DNA of 64,000 nt, taken from Methanomassiliicoccaceae archaeon DOK. Its GTDB lineage: Archaea > Thermoplasmatota > Thermoplasmata > Methanomassiliicoccales > Methanomethylophilaceae. Position numbers and translations under genes: made by a program. Below the pieces are notes generated by a model. The model worked only from the letters and a program-made list of their open reading frames with translations, searched no databases and was not told the origin of the DNA. The DNA is taken from NCBI GenBank assembly GCA_009911715.1, contig CP047880.1:124001-188000 (forward strand), written 5' to 3'. Shown here one piece after another: positions 1 to 9,432 of this stretch (the stretch's first letter is position 1; each line of letters opens with the position of its first letter).

Positions 1-3000
1 CGAGACTCCGACGGCCGACGACCTTTGGGTCGTGTTCGGCGGAACGGTCACCGACCAGGTCACCGGTTATCTCGTACCGGGCGACACGGTCGAAAGGCTG
101 GACATAACCCTGTTCGTTCCAGAGGATTCCGAGGACGTCTCCGAAACGCCCTACACGGTCGACGGAGACTGCGGGAACGGGAACTACGCGATAACCTTCA
201 CCCACGGGTCCCTGACCATCCGGCCGGTGGACCTGGAAACGCCGAATCCCACCATCGCGGCAGGCACAGGCCTCGTTTACAACAACACAGACTATGCGGT
301 GAGCGACTACATCACCGGGCTCCCTCAGTATACAGACGAGGGCGACCCGATCACCTGGACATTCAGCACCTCTGCGGACGGATCGTACAGTGAGGGTCTG
401 TCAGTGAGCGATGCGGACGACTACATAATCTACTACAGGGGTTCCGCCCCCAACCACAACGACTTCGTGAGTTCGGCCCAGACCACAGGCCAGTACCTTA
501 CACTGACCGTCGAGAAACGCCAGCTGATCATAACCCTGGAAGGTGTTCAAGTCGAGTACGGGGACGTACCGGTCTACGGAACCCCGGCGGTGAGCGGGTT
601 CGCCAAAGACGAGAACCAGAGCGGTCTGCACATGGTGGTCACCCCGTCCAGCGGTTACGAACAATGGGAGACAGCCGCTGGTGTAACCCTGGACATCACC
701 GTCGGTGTCACCGGTGACCTGGACAACTACACCTGGAAGTTCGGCGGTGCCGACCTCACAGTCACGGAACGCGGCATCACCGTGATTATCGATGACAAGA
801 GCTCCGGATACGGGGAGGATCTGGAAGATCTCACCTGTCATCGGGACACCGGATCCACCATCAGGGATGGAGATTCACTCAGCAGCATCGTATTCGTCGG
901 GTTCAAGAACGGCATCACTCCCACAGATGTCAGGGCGGGAGGATACCGCATCGTAGGAACCGATGTTCCGAACGACAACTACGACGTCACGTTCGTGGGT
1001 TCCGGGGACAGAAACAGGGACTACGGGATATACACCATAACTGCCGCCTCTGTGACGATCAGCTTCCTCGAGTTCACCGATGACGTCTATGACGGCGAAG
1101 AGAAGGTTTTCGGATACGAGCTCAGCGTCTCCGATGTTCCGCAGGATTCCGTCTCCGTCACCTACTACAGGCTAGTGGACGGAGCCCCGGCGGATCAGGT
1201 GGACAACGTCGTGGACGCCGGAACCTACAGGGTCACGGTCACGCTCAGCGGTAACTACACCGGTAGCGCGTCCAACGACTACACCATCTCTCCGGCGGAC
1301 TACGAGGAGTACTACGACATAAGCATCACCTTCACCGACTCACAGCCCACCTACAACCGCAAGATGCAGTATCCGAATCTCAACCTGGAGAGCATGGAAG
1401 ACTCTGCTCTGCACAGACTCGGATGGAGCTACTCGAAGGGTGCCACCAACGTCAGCGACGGTCGCGTGGAGGTGACAGTGACGTTCACGCTCCCCGACGA
1501 AATATCCGGGAACATCAGCGTCCCCGACTCCATGACGGCTTACGTCACGGTCCAGCCCGTCACGGTCGATGTTAATTGGGATAATGCCGATTTCGTCTAC
1601 GACGGGACAGAACAGACCGTCCTGGCATGGTACTACCATGTGGATGACACGGAACATACGTCTCCGGTGTACTTGGACACCTCTGATGTGCGCACCTACA
1701 TCGGAAACGAGGTTGCTGAGTTCAAGGATTGGGTCAACGGCGGGTATCTAATCACAGCCGATTTCAGGTCCGACGACAACCTGGAGAGGAACTACGCTCT
1801 CAGTCACTCCGACGACGTCAACGCAGAGAACTGTGACCGCAGCGTCTTCATTATGGCTCAGCGCCCCGTGACCGTGGTTGCGAACAGCTACACGATCACC
1901 TACGGCGATGAGCCTCCGGCCCTGTCCTGGCACTACCAGGAAGGCACCACAGATGCGGGGAAGTTCGTCCTGGACGGGGGCACCGTGGTCCAGGCCAGCG
2001 ACATGACCACGGGGATCGCCGTGACAACATCGCAGACGGTCGAGGTGGGGACTCCCGTAGGCAGTGTCTACGTCAACGCCAGTTGTTACGGGATGACAGG
2101 CCTATCCAACTTCGATGTGACCTACGAGCAGGGTACCCTGACCATCGAGAAGAGACAGATAACCATCGACATACACAACCAGTCGTCCGTGTACCATCAG
2201 GAGATTGTCGTCTCCTCCGAGAGGGGAGAGAGTGCCGACGAAGGCGCGTACCACGTGGTCTCCGGCACTCTGCCGGACATCGCGAACCATCCTGACCTGG
2301 ACCCGGCAATCGTGCTGGTGAAGGCGGAGGGAACTGACGCAGGCACATACGCCATCACTCTGGGAAGCTACAACCAGAACTACGAGGTGACCGTCCAGGA
2401 CAACGGAACGTACGAGATACGCCCCGCGCAGATCACGGGCATCTCCGTCAGTCACGATGATTTCGATTACGACGGCAGCACACACGACGGGACGGAGTTC
2501 GAGACAAGCGCCGTGACGGTTGACGGGTCCGCATACACGTTCACGTTCTCCTTCACCGGAGAAAACTATGTCGCAGGCGAGAGCCTGACGTTCTCCGATG
2601 CGGGAGACTACACTGTGTACTACCAGGTCTCCGCGCCCAACCACGGAACCGTCGACGATTCGTTCACGTTCTCCATAGGTACTGCCCAGATTCACATCTC
2701 GTACACCGAGGTTGATGACTGGATATACAGTGGAGAACCACCGAACGTCTCGGGGACCTTCGAGTTTGGAGACGCCGAGGTGAGCATTTACAGAGGGAAC
2801 TCCACATCCGCGGAGAATCTGGTCGAAGGAGGATTCACCACATCCACCGATGCGGATACGTACACCGTCCTGCTATACGTCCCGGAGAGCATCAGCTCAT
2901 GGGACCACAACACGCCGAACTACGGATACACCGAGGCCTCATACCTGGTTATCATCGACCCCCTGGAGGTGTCGGTGGAATGGGTCTATCCCTCTTTCGT

Positions 3001-6000
3001 GTACGACGGGTACAGCAAGACCAACACAATCACGATCGAGGATTACATGGAGTTCGGCACTGGTGGGGATCACGACCATTCGCCCGAGCCCGTCACCACG
3101 ACCTCCGGGAAAACGATGACCATGATTATCGCCACCGCCGGAACGTACCAAGTCTGGGTGGAACTCACCAGCGACAACTACTGCTGGGACAGCGACAACC
3201 CGGAGGAGAGGTGGTTCCCAGTCGTGTGGTTCATCTCCGAGGGCTCTAATGATTGGGTCAACGAACTAACCGAGTTCGGCGGCTGGGTCTACGACGGAGG
3301 ATACGACGAGCCGCAGGGCGTGACAGCGGAGCACGGAACGGTGTACTTCATGTACTCGGCGACTGAGGACGGGACCTACACCAGGGCCCCCTTCACCGAC
3401 GCCGGAACGTACTATATCGTGGCCGTGGTCGACGCCACCGAGAGCTACGGGGGGCTGAGGTCCGAACCCGTCGAGTACACCATCGAGAAGTGCCCCGTCG
3501 ACATCGTGGAGGCAACCGGCGACACCGAGTTCACATACGATGGCTCGGTCCACACAGTGGCCGTTTCGGAATACGATCCAAAGAAGGTCTCGGTCACCGG
3601 GACCTCGGCGACAAACGCCGGGAACTACACCGTCACGGTGTCGCTGGTCGACGGACGCAACTACGTCTGGAACGACGGCACAGGCTCGTCCGAGGACTAT
3701 ACCATCCCGTGGGCGATCAACAAGGTCATCCTTACGCTACCAACATACAGCTCTGGTCACATCGGTGATGACGGAGTCGGGTTCCTGGAGTACAACCTCT
3801 ACGAGCAGACCTATCCGTTCGTGTTCAATCCAGCCCTCGTAGAGGTGACTGGAGACACAGGCGCTGCAGCCAAGACCTACACGGCGGAGTTCAGGATCGT
3901 AGATTCCACCAACTATGCCTGGCCGGAGGACACACAGACCACGGATGGCGCATACGTCTTGGAATGGCGCATCGACCCGATGACGCTGACGGCCCCCACG
4001 CTGGACTCTGATACCACAGTTTACGACCCCGACGGCACGTACAACACCGTCACCAACTATGTGGCGGCGTACATGGGCCTGAGCACCAACTCCGTGTACG
4101 TGTCCGTGAGCATCGTCGGGGACGAAGTGACGCTCACGGCGGACAGGGTCAGCTCCGTACATGAGAGCGGACAGTACTGGATCGATGTGAGTTTCGCCTC
4201 TGACAACTTCCAATGGAATGATGGCACCCAGGAGGTCAAGCGTCTCTACTGGACCGTCACCCCCGTGCAGGCCACGCTGACTTCTGGAAACGACAGCTTC
4301 CTCTACGACGGGGAGGAGAAGACCTACAGACCGGGCGGGTTCGATGCAAATATGATGTTCATCGACGGCGACCGCAGGACCAACGCGGGGAGCTACGAGG
4401 CGAAGGTTACGCTCCGCGACACGCTCAACTATGTCTGGAGCGAGAACATGTCTGAGTACATCGGGGAAGACGGAAGCGCCTACATGCCCTGGAGCATCAC
4501 GGCTGAGACGTTCGACCTGGACAGTCTCGCTGTGAACCTCGAGTTCATATACGACGGAACGCCGCACGTCCCTGTGTTCACCGACCTGCCGTCCTGGCTC
4601 ACCGTCTCATTCGAAGGCGGTGTGACGGAAGCAGGCACCGGTGACGTCACGGTCACGTTCGCGACGGTCGGTCAGCCGGATTACACGCTGGAAACGACCG
4701 AGAAGACCTACACGGTAACCGTCGTCCAGCGCACCGTCACCATAGATGTGGCCGACGCCGAGATGACCTACGGCGGAGACGTCCCGAGCATAGGATGGTC
4801 CTACGCTGAAGGCTCCCTCGGTTTCGTCGAGTCCGACAGCGTGACCGTCGAGACGGGCACCGACTACAAGGGCGGAAACCGTGGAGAATACAATACGACC
4901 GCCACCACCACGGCGGACACCGGAAACTACAGCGTGAACATCAACCCGGGAACACTGACCGTGAACCCCATCGTGGTCTCGTACCCAGAGAACGACCAGG
5001 TCGAGTACACAGGGTCCGAAGTGGATTGCCCGTTCACTGGCCCCTTCACCGTGGTCTCCGGAGCCACAGCGACGTCCCTTGGCGACCACACCGCCACTAT
5101 CTGTCTCAACGACCCCGTGAACTACGTGTGGTGGGACGGTACCAACGGCGACAAGACGCTTACGTGGAGGATCGTCGCCGGGGACCAGCTCATGGAGGAC
5201 TACTTTGACGTGGACACGTCCGATGAGGTCTACACCGGTTCGGAGATTGAGAAGTCCGTCGTCAGTCTGAACCCCAACATCAGACAGGGCGAGGACTACA
5301 CCGTTACCTACAGCGACAACATCGACGCCGGGACGGCCACAATCACCATCACCGGAATCGGAGACTTCGAGGAAAGTGTGCTCACCTATGAGTTTACAAT
5401 CGGTCCGAGGCCGGTCTCTGTTCCGGAGCCTGTGTCCCTGGAGTATCAGGAGGGTGTGGAGCAGACCGCACCCTACTTGTCAAACGAGTACTACACCGTG
5501 TCCGGGGAGGTCTCCGGCACCGAGGTCGGGGATTACACCGTGACCTTCACGTTGAACAACACGGAATCGAGGAACTACGTCTGGTCCGACGGCACCTACG
5601 ACCCGAAGACAGTGACCTGGCGCATCGTGTCGGAGCACGTGCTCATCGACGGATTCTTCGTCATCGACACGTCCGATGAGATCTACACCGGTTCGGAGAT
5701 TGAGAAGTCCGTCGTCTGTGTTAACCCAGATCTGATTCTCGGCACCGACTACTCCGTGTCGTACAGCAACAACGTGGATGCCAGTACGACGGGGAACCCC
5801 GCGAGGATAACCATCACGGGTCTCGGAGACTACGAGGACAGCGTCCTGGAGTACACCTTCTGGATCGACAGGCTCGTACCCGTCCTGGAGTTTGTAGGGG
5901 ACGGGTTCAGGAGCTTCGAGGACGAGGGCACGTTCTCCCTGACCCCGTACATGTCTGGAATCGGCGCGGACGACATTGTCTGGACCTCCAGCGATCCGTC

Positions 6001-6334
6001 CGTGGCCGAGGTCGATCCGGAGACAGGAGTCGTGGCAATCCGTTCCGTGGGAACCGCGGAGATCACCGCGACCTTCCCTGGAGACGGGAACCGCGAGGCA
6101 GCGGAGGACAGCTACACCCTGAACGTGGACGAGGTCAGAACCGAGATCGTGGTCGTGCCTGGAGGATCTGGCGGTGCCGGAGGCGACTCCGAGGTCATCT
6201 ACGTGCCCACGGTCATAAGGCAGACCGTGGACGGTGGGATAAGCGACCTGACCTGGCTGCTGATTATCGCGTGTATCGTCGTCATTATGCTTGCCGTCAT
6301 CTGGCTGATCTGGACCAGGAGGGACGGCGAATGA
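1..6334 (+). CDS. Giant MBG-repeat surface (adhesin-like) protein, 5' end outside window
   Basis: The frame is open to the left edge, so the N-terminus is missing and the GTG at 32 is not the real start. About 2,110 residues remain. They are strings of beta-rich immunoglobulin-like modules of the MBG type seen in bacterial and archaeal surface proteins, recognisable by recurring YDG, YGD, AGTYTV-like and NYVW.DGT motifs. Before the C-terminus is a Big_2-like module (WTSSDPSVAEVD). The protein ends with one hydrophobic helix followed by WTRRDGE, a membrane anchor with a short cytoplasmic tail, so the repeats should face outside. Cysteine is scarce. Two 51-nt near-identical direct repeats lie at 5213-5263 and 5666-5716. 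The stop overlaps the next gene as ATGA. The surface role is inferred from architecture; the ligand is unknown. Confidence 0.85.
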   Translation, partial: ETPTADDLWVVFGGTVTDQVTGYLVPGDTVERLDITLFVPEDSEDVSETPYTVDGDCGNGNYAITFTHGSLTIRPVDLETPNPTIAAGTGLVYNNTDYAVSDYITGLPQYTDEGDPITWTFSTSADGSYSEGLSVSDADDYIIYYRGSAPNHNDFVSSAQTTGQYLTLTVEKRQLIITLEGVQVEYGDVPVYGTPAVSGFAKDENQSGLHMVVTPSSGYEQWETAAGVTLDITVGVTGDLDNYTWKFGGADLTVTERGITVIIDDKSSGYGEDLEDLTCHRDTGSTIRDGDSLSSIVFVGFKNGITPTDVRAGGYRIVGTDVPNDNYDVTFVGSGDRNRDYGIYTITAASVTISFLEFTDDVYDGEEKVFGYELSVSDVPQDSVSVTYYRLVDGAPADQVDNVVDAGTYRVTVTLSGNYTGSASNDYTISPADYEEYYDISITFTDSQPTYNRKMQYPNLNLESMEDSALHRLGWSYSKGATNVSDGRVEVTVTFTLPDEISGNISVPDSMTAYVTVQPVTVDVNWDNADFVYDGTEQTVLAWYYHVDDTEHTSPVYLDTSDVRTYIGNEVAEFKDWVNGGYLITADFRSDDNLERNYALSHSDDVNAENCDRSVFIMAQRPVTVVANSYTITYGDEPPALSWHYQEGTTDAGKFVLDGGTVVQASDMTTGIAVTTSQTVEVGTPVGSVYVNASCYGMTGLSNFDVTYEQGTLTIEKRQITIDIHNQSSVYHQEIVVSSERGESADEGAYHVVSGTLPDIANHPDLDPAIVLVKAEGTDAGTYAITLGSYNQNYEVTVQDNGTYEIRPAQITGISVSHDDFDYDGSTHDGTEFETSAVTVDGSAYTFTFSFTGENYVAGESLTFSDAGDYTVYYQVSAPNHGTVDDSFTFSIGTAQIHISYTEVDDWIYSGEPPNVSGTFEFGDAEVSIYRGNSTSAENLVEGGFTTSTDADTYTVLLYVPESISSWDHNTPNYGYTEASYLVIIDPLEVSVEWVYPSFVYDGYSKTNTITIEDYMEFGTGGDHDHSPEPVTTTSGKTMTMIIATAGTYQVWVELTSDNYCWDSDNPEERWFPVVWFISEGSNDWVNELTEFGGWVYDGGYDEPQGVTAEHGTVYFMYSATEDGTYTRAPFTDAGTYYIVAVVDATESYGGLRSEPVEYTIEKCPVDIVEATGDTEFTYDGSVHTVAVSEYDPKKVSVTGTSATNAGNYTVTVSLVDGRNYVWNDGTGSSEDYTIPWAINKVILTLPTYSSGHIGDDGVGFLEYNLYEQTYPFVFNPALVEVTGDTGAAAKTYTAEFRIVDSTNYAWPEDTQTTDGAYVLEWRIDPMTLTAPTLDSDTTVYDPDGTYNTVTNYVAAYMGLSTNSVYVSVSIVGDEVTLTADRVSSVHESGQYWIDVSFASDNFQWNDGTQEVKRLYWTVTPVQATLTSGNDSFLYDGEEKTYRPGGFDANMMFIDGDRRTNAGSYEAKVTLRDTLNYVWSENMSEYIGEDGSAYMPWSITAETFDLDSLAVNLEFIYDGTPHVPVFTDLPSWLTVSFEGGVTEAGTGDVTVTFATVGQPDYTLETTEKTYTVTVVQRTVTIDVADAEMTYGGDVPSIGWSYAEGSLGFVESDSVTVETGTDYKGGNRGEYNTTATTTADTGNYSVNINPGTLTVNPIVVSYPENDQVEYTGSEVDCPFTGPFTVVSGATATSLGDHTATICLNDPVNYVWWDGTNGDKTLTWRIVAGDQLMEDYFDVDTSDEVYTGSEIEKSVVSLNPNIRQGEDYTVTYSDNIDAGTATITITGIGDFEESVLTYEFTIGPRPVSVPEPVSLEYQEGVEQTAPYLSNEYYTVSGEVSGTEVGDYTVTFTLNNTESRNYVWSDGTYDPKTVTWRIVSEHVLIDGFFVIDTSDEIYTGSEIEKSVVCVNPDLILGTDYSVSYSNNVDASTTGNPARITITGLGDYEDSVLEYTFWIDRLVPVLEFVGDGFRSFEDEGTFSLTPYMSGIGADDIVWTSSDPSVAEVDPETGVVAIRSVGTAEITATFPGDGNREAAEDSYTLNVDEVRTEIVVVPGGSGGAGGDSEVIYVPTVIRQTVDGGISDLTWLLIIACIVVIMLAVIWLIWTRRDGE
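5213..5716 (+). repeat. 51-nt direct repeat pair inside the surface protein gene
   Basis: Positions 5213-5263 and 5666-5716 are identical except for one base (GAGGTC against GAGATC). Both encode DTSDE(V/I)YTGSEIEKSVV. The 453-nt spacing is one repeat module, so recombination between the copies would delete or duplicate a module in frame. Confidence 0.85.
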
Positions 6335-6606
6335 TGTACGACGACGCGTTCCAGCTTATGCAGGAGAAACACGTGCTGTCCATAGTTCTGTACCTGGCCG
6401 AGAACGGTCCCAGCAGGAAGTCGGACATCTATGGGGCCGTCTCCAGGGGTACGAGGATGCCCGACAAGCTGGAATATCTGGAGAGGACGGGGATAGTCCA
6501 GATCTCCAACAAGGACGGCCGCGGATCCCTCATCTCCCTGACGGAGAAGGGGGAGAAAGTAGGGGAACTGATATCCGAAATAAAGGAGATGATCGATCGG
6601 AATTGA
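6331..6606 (+). CDS. Small winged-helix DNA-binding protein
   Basis: This 91-residue protein reads as a single winged-helix domain. An N-terminal helix (FQLMQEKHVLSIVLYLAENG) leads into a helix-turn-helix (SRKSDIYGAVSR...MPDKLEYLERTG) and a wing ending LTEKGEKVGELI, as in small archaeal MarR/HxlR-like regulators. The start chosen is ATG 6331, which overlaps the surface protein stop by 4 nt (ATGA), so the two are probably translated together. Regulation of the surface gene is an inference from this coupling only. Confidence 0.75.
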   Translation: MMYDDAFQLMQEKHVLSIVLYLAENGPSRKSDIYGAVSRGTRMPDKLEYLERTGIVQISNKDGRGSLISLTEKGEKVGELISEIKEMIDRN

Positions 6607-6657
6607 TGATTCATTCGAAAATCGACAAACCATTGACTTCGCAAAGGAGTTAAACTA

Positions 6658-6705
6658 ATGGTCGAGCGGTAATTTCTATTGTTTCGTAGACTACCGCTCG
6701 ACCAT
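6658..6705. repeat. Perfect 14-bp inverted repeat with 20-nt loop
   Basis: Arms 6658-6671 (ATGGTCGAGCGGTA) and 6692-6705 are exact reverse complements around a 20-nt AT-rich spacer. It lies 52 nt past the stop of the upstream + strand gene. It could be a transcription terminator, a recombinase binding site or a mobile-element end. Confidence 0.75.
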
Positions 6706-6886
6706 CTTCATTTAATTAATCTAGTTTTGGATGACAGAAGATAATGACGAAGGTGGGGAGGTTGTCAAGTCTCTCATGTTGTATTCACATAGTTTCGACT
6801 GTTCATTAAAATGACTAGAACCATCTGGTCATTAAACATCTGTTTGCTATCCAACGAGATTTCAACGGTTTATTTATAAAACAAAG

Positions 6887-6915
6887 GGGGAGGGATTTTC
6901 TATCCACCCCTCCCC
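6887..6915 (-). terminator. Hairpin terminator of the recombinase gene
   Basis: GGGGAGGG (6887-6894) pairs with CCCTCCCC (6908-6915). Read on the minus strand it lies just past the recombinase stop and is followed by a T-rich run (TTTGTTTTATAAA). Confidence 0.6.
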
Positions 6916-6922
6916 TGGGGGC

Positions 6923-7546
6923 TCATGGGATCAGCCCCTCCTCCCGAGCAAGTTTGATCAGGGTTGCCCGAGATATCCCATCGAACTGCTCCGCCAGTTT
7001 CCTTTGGGAGATATCGGGGTTCTCGGCGAGTATCGCCAGCAGCTTCTCCCTCTGATAGGTAGTAAGATGCTTCGGCCTCCTGCCCATCTTCTTCCCTTCG
7101 TTTCTGGCACGGGCCTGCCCATCTATAACACGGTCCCGAATGAGCTCGCGTTCGAACTCGGCGATGGCACCAAGCACGGTTATGAGGAGCTGTCCAGAAG
7201 CCGAACCGGAGTCTATGGGCTGGTCCAGGAATTCGATCTCGACGCCGTAGCGTTTCAGATCCTGGAAGATGTTCAGGAGGTTTATTGTCGAACGGGCGAT
7301 GCGATCCAGCTTTGTAGCGATGATCTTGTCGAACTTGTGTTGTTTGGCATCTGCCATCATGCGATCCAGTTCCGGGCGATGCGATTTTGCACCGGATGCA
7401 ACGTCTGCATATTCATCGAAAACAACCATTCCACGGGTTTTAGCGAAGTCCCTCAGCCTTTCGATCTGGTTCTCTGTGGTTTGGCGGTTAGTCGAAACCC
7501 TGCTGTATATTGCAACCACAGTCGGATTGTCCTGGTTACCAACCAT
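6923..7546 (-). CDS. Small serine recombinase (resolvase/invertase family)
   Basis: This 207-residue protein has the usual Tn3-resolvase/Hin layout. The catalytic domain carries YSRVST with the nucleophile at about Ser18, the KLDRIARS arginine motif near residue 80, and the IAEFERELIRDR E-helix. A C-terminal Hin-like helix-turn-helix follows (GRRPKHLT...SQRKLAEQFDGISRATLIKLA). Length matches resolvases and invertases, not large serine integrases. No transposase or TnpB lies beside it, which argues against IS607. It sits alone in AT-rich DNA, suggesting transfer. The activity (resolution, inversion or element excision) is open; the giant repeat surface gene is the nearest large neighbour. Confidence 0.9.
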   Translation of the reverse strand: MVGNQDNPTVVAIYSRVSTNRQTTENQIERLRDFAKTRGMVVFDEYADVASGAKSHRPELDRMMADAKQHKFDKIIATKLDRIARSTINLLNIFQDLKRYGVEIEFLDQPIDSGSASGQLLITVLGAIAEFERELIRDRVIDGQARARNEGKKMGRRPKHLTTYQREKLLAILAENPDISQRKLAEQFDGISRATLIKLAREEGLIP

Positions 7547-7979
7547 GGCTAGTAATCTATCATGTCGACTTAGCGGTTGACTTTTGCATCATTTCAATCC
7601 AGTTAAGAGAATTTGGAGAGCATTACAATAAAATGGGTCTGTTAACTCAAATGCTGGATATAGCTGGCCATCAAGAACAAGTTAACAAAGTGAATGAAAT
7701 TAATTTCCAGATTTGTCTTCATAGGGTATCTGGTCCAGCCATGAATGTTATGAATTGTGATACAAGTGGTCAAAAACTTGGTGTTACTTTGCTTTTCAAA
7801 TGGCAATCGTACTTTCATGTAGCTGCATAACCATCCTGGATTTCAGCGGAAAGGGTTTGATAGTGAATGGAGTTAATTGAGTTAAACGAATTATACATGT
7901 GCAAAGATGAAAAAATCGACGGTTTACGCCACAAATCTGGGCGGGCCCACTTTCTGCATCCCTATCATCTGGTGTGAAC
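7547..7979. other. AT-rich intergenic island, possible gene remnant
   Basis: About 430 bp are AT-richer than the flanks. On the + strand a frame is open to 7830. From about 7600 it reads like protein (LREFGEHYNKMGLLTQMLDI and onward to FKWQSYFHVAA). I do not recognise a family, there is no ribosome-binding site at ATG 7633, and the frame begins inside the recombinase promoter. It may be the tail of a decayed mobile-element gene. Nothing else supportable was seen. Confidence 0.3.
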
Positions 7980-8408
7980 ATGCTCCGTTTCGTCGTATCT
8001 GACATTCTCACCGATGATGCCGCGCTCATCCGCAGGGAGGTTTTCATGGATGAGCAGGGTTTCGTCAACGAGTTCGACGAGACGGACGATGTGTCGCGCC
8101 ATATCGTCGCGTATGACGGTGACTCGCCCGTCGCCGTATGCCGCATCACCCCTGGGGAGGACGGAGTGTGCCATCTCGGCAGGGTCGCGGTCGTGTCCGA
8201 TCATCGGGGCAGGTCACTGGGATCCATCCTCCTGAGGGAAGCCGAGGCGCAGGCGTCAGACATCGGTCAGCGCCGCATGGTGCTGGGTGCGCAGGTCCGT
8301 GCCAAGGGGTTCTACGAGAGGCAGGGATACGTCGCATACGGTGAGGAGTACATGGACGAGTGGTGTCCCCACATCATGATGGGGAAGGACCTCCGATCAC
8401 ACCGTTGA
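7980..8408 (+). CDS. GNAT-family N-acetyltransferase
   Basis: This 142-residue protein has the GNAT core: a beta strand with CHLGRVAVVSDHRGRSLGS, i.e. the acetyl-CoA pyrophosphate loop R-x-x-G-x-G/S, then a helix and the C-terminal FYERQGYVAYGEEYMDE strand typical of ElaA-like members. It would transfer acetyl from acetyl-CoA to a small amine or protein substrate that cannot be named. ATG 7980 is preferred to the in-frame GTG 7974. Its last 35 bp overlap the 3' end of the convergent DUF3089 gene. Confidence 0.85.
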   Translation: MLRFVVSDILTDDAALIRREVFMDEQGFVNEFDETDDVSRHIVAYDGDSPVAVCRITPGEDGVCHLGRVAVVSDHRGRSLGSILLREAEAQASDIGQRRMVLGAQVRAKGFYERQGYVAYGEEYMDEWCPHIMMGKDLRSHR

Positions 8409-9402
8409 GTCGGCCGAGGAACGCCTCCGTCCTGACCGCGACGTTCCTCACAAGGTTGTCGTAGTACAGGCCGTAGTCCATGTTGTGCAGGCTGGCAGGG
8501 CCGAAGAGGGGCGTCTGGCCCACGTCTATGTAGAATTCAGATGCCGTCGTGCAGATGACGGATCCGCGCTCCGTGTCCACACGTGCGTCGCCGAATCCAG
8601 GGACGTGCTCGAAACGGCATTCCCCGTGCTTGACGAGGCTTCCGAGGTTGTCCTCCGCCGGGGCGTAGGTCCCGTCGCGCCTCCAGTTTATCGGGTTTAT
8701 GCACAGCGCTCCATCCCTGATCACGACGTTGTCCATGCCGACGTTCTCCGGTCCTTCGGTGTTCCAGGAGACGACGACCCCTGTGTCGTCCTCATGCTCC
8801 GCGAACCTCAGATGGGGGTTGGCCGACATGAACCTGCGGGTCACGGAGAATCCGATGACGTATGCGGCCACCATGCGGGAGTACTCCTCGGGATGTACGT
8901 CCATGTACTCGTCGAGTATCATCCCAGTCATTATGGAGCCCTGTGAATGCCCCGCGAGGATGAACGGGCGTCCGTCGTTCATGTGCTCGAAGTAATGGTC
9001 GAGGGCGGCGAAGACGTCCTCCCTCTGCGGGCCGTGCTGGAACTCGTACAGCTCGTCGTGTCCGAGGCGCTCCACCTTGAAGAGGTTGGTCTGTCTGTAG
9101 AACGGTGCGAAGACGTTCGTGGAACCTGAGAATGCGGATGCCTGTCCGATGAGCTTGTCCCGGGCGCCTGCGCGCATGACGGGGTTCGAGATCTCGCACA
9201 CGTCGGGGGCGCCGGGAGACGGGTCGATGTACGTGGTCGGGTAGAGGTAGAACGTGTCCACCCCGTGGACGACCTCCGGTATCTGCAGCCAGTTGTCTGG
9301 ATCGGAGTAGTCTGTTCTCGACAGGGCATCACCGTCGGAGAATCGACGTCCACGTAGATAACGTCCTGCCGTCCATATGGATGCTATCTCCATCTGTGCC
9401 AT
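8374..9402 (-). CDS. DUF3089 family alpha/beta-hydrolase (lipase-like)
   Basis: The 342-residue protein has the DUF3089 signature: an early DYSDPDNW, then VDTFYLYPTTYIDPS, NVFAPFYRQTN, and the nucleophile elbow AGHSQGS (GxSxG) near residue 150. A late HNMDYGLYYDNLVRNVAVR probably carries the catalytic His region. Members are alpha/beta hydrolases with presumed esterase or lipase activity on unknown substrates. No signal peptide is visible, so it is probably cytoplasmic. ATG 9402 lies inside a TATA-like element (ATATAAAT); ATG 9393 is an alternative start. The family is mainly bacterial, so acquisition by transfer is plausible. Confidence 0.85.
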   Translation of the reverse strand: MAQMEIASIWTAGRYLRGRRFSDGDALSRTDYSDPDNWLQIPEVVHGVDTFYLYPTTYIDPSPGAPDVCEISNPVMRAGARDKLIGQASAFSGSTNVFAPFYRQTNLFKVERLGHDELYEFQHGPQREDVFAALDHYFEHMNDGRPFILAGHSQGSIMTGMILDEYMDVHPEEYSRMVAAYVIGFSVTRRFMSANPHLRFAEHEDDTGVVVSWNTEGPENVGMDNVVIRDGALCINPINWRRDGTYAPAEDNLGSLVKHGECRFEHVPGFGDARVDTERGSVICTTASEFYIDVGQTPLFGPASLHNMDYGLYYDNLVRNVAVRTEAFLGRLNGVIGGPSPS

Positions 9403-9409
9403 TTATATC
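9402..9409 (+). promoter_or_regulatory. TATA box of TM2 protein gene
   Basis: TTTATATC lies 24 nt before ATG 9433, the spacing expected for a leaderless transcript. Confidence 0.55.
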
Positions 9410-9432
9410 GTTCAATCGCCATTTCTAAGACC

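Larger units (their letters stand above)
6607..6922. other. AT-rich convergent intergenic region
   Basis: About 316 bp lie between the winged-helix gene and the oppositely oriented recombinase gene. Base composition is clearly AT-richer than the neighbouring genes. The region holds the 14-bp inverted repeat at 6658-6705 and the terminator hairpin at 6887-6915. No supportable coding frame was seen. Confidence 0.7.

Noticed and set aside
6923-7546. IS607-type element
   Set aside because: No TnpB gene is present and the recombinase has the Hin/resolvase domain order with a C-terminal helix-turn-helix, while IS607 TnpA has its DNA-binding domain first.
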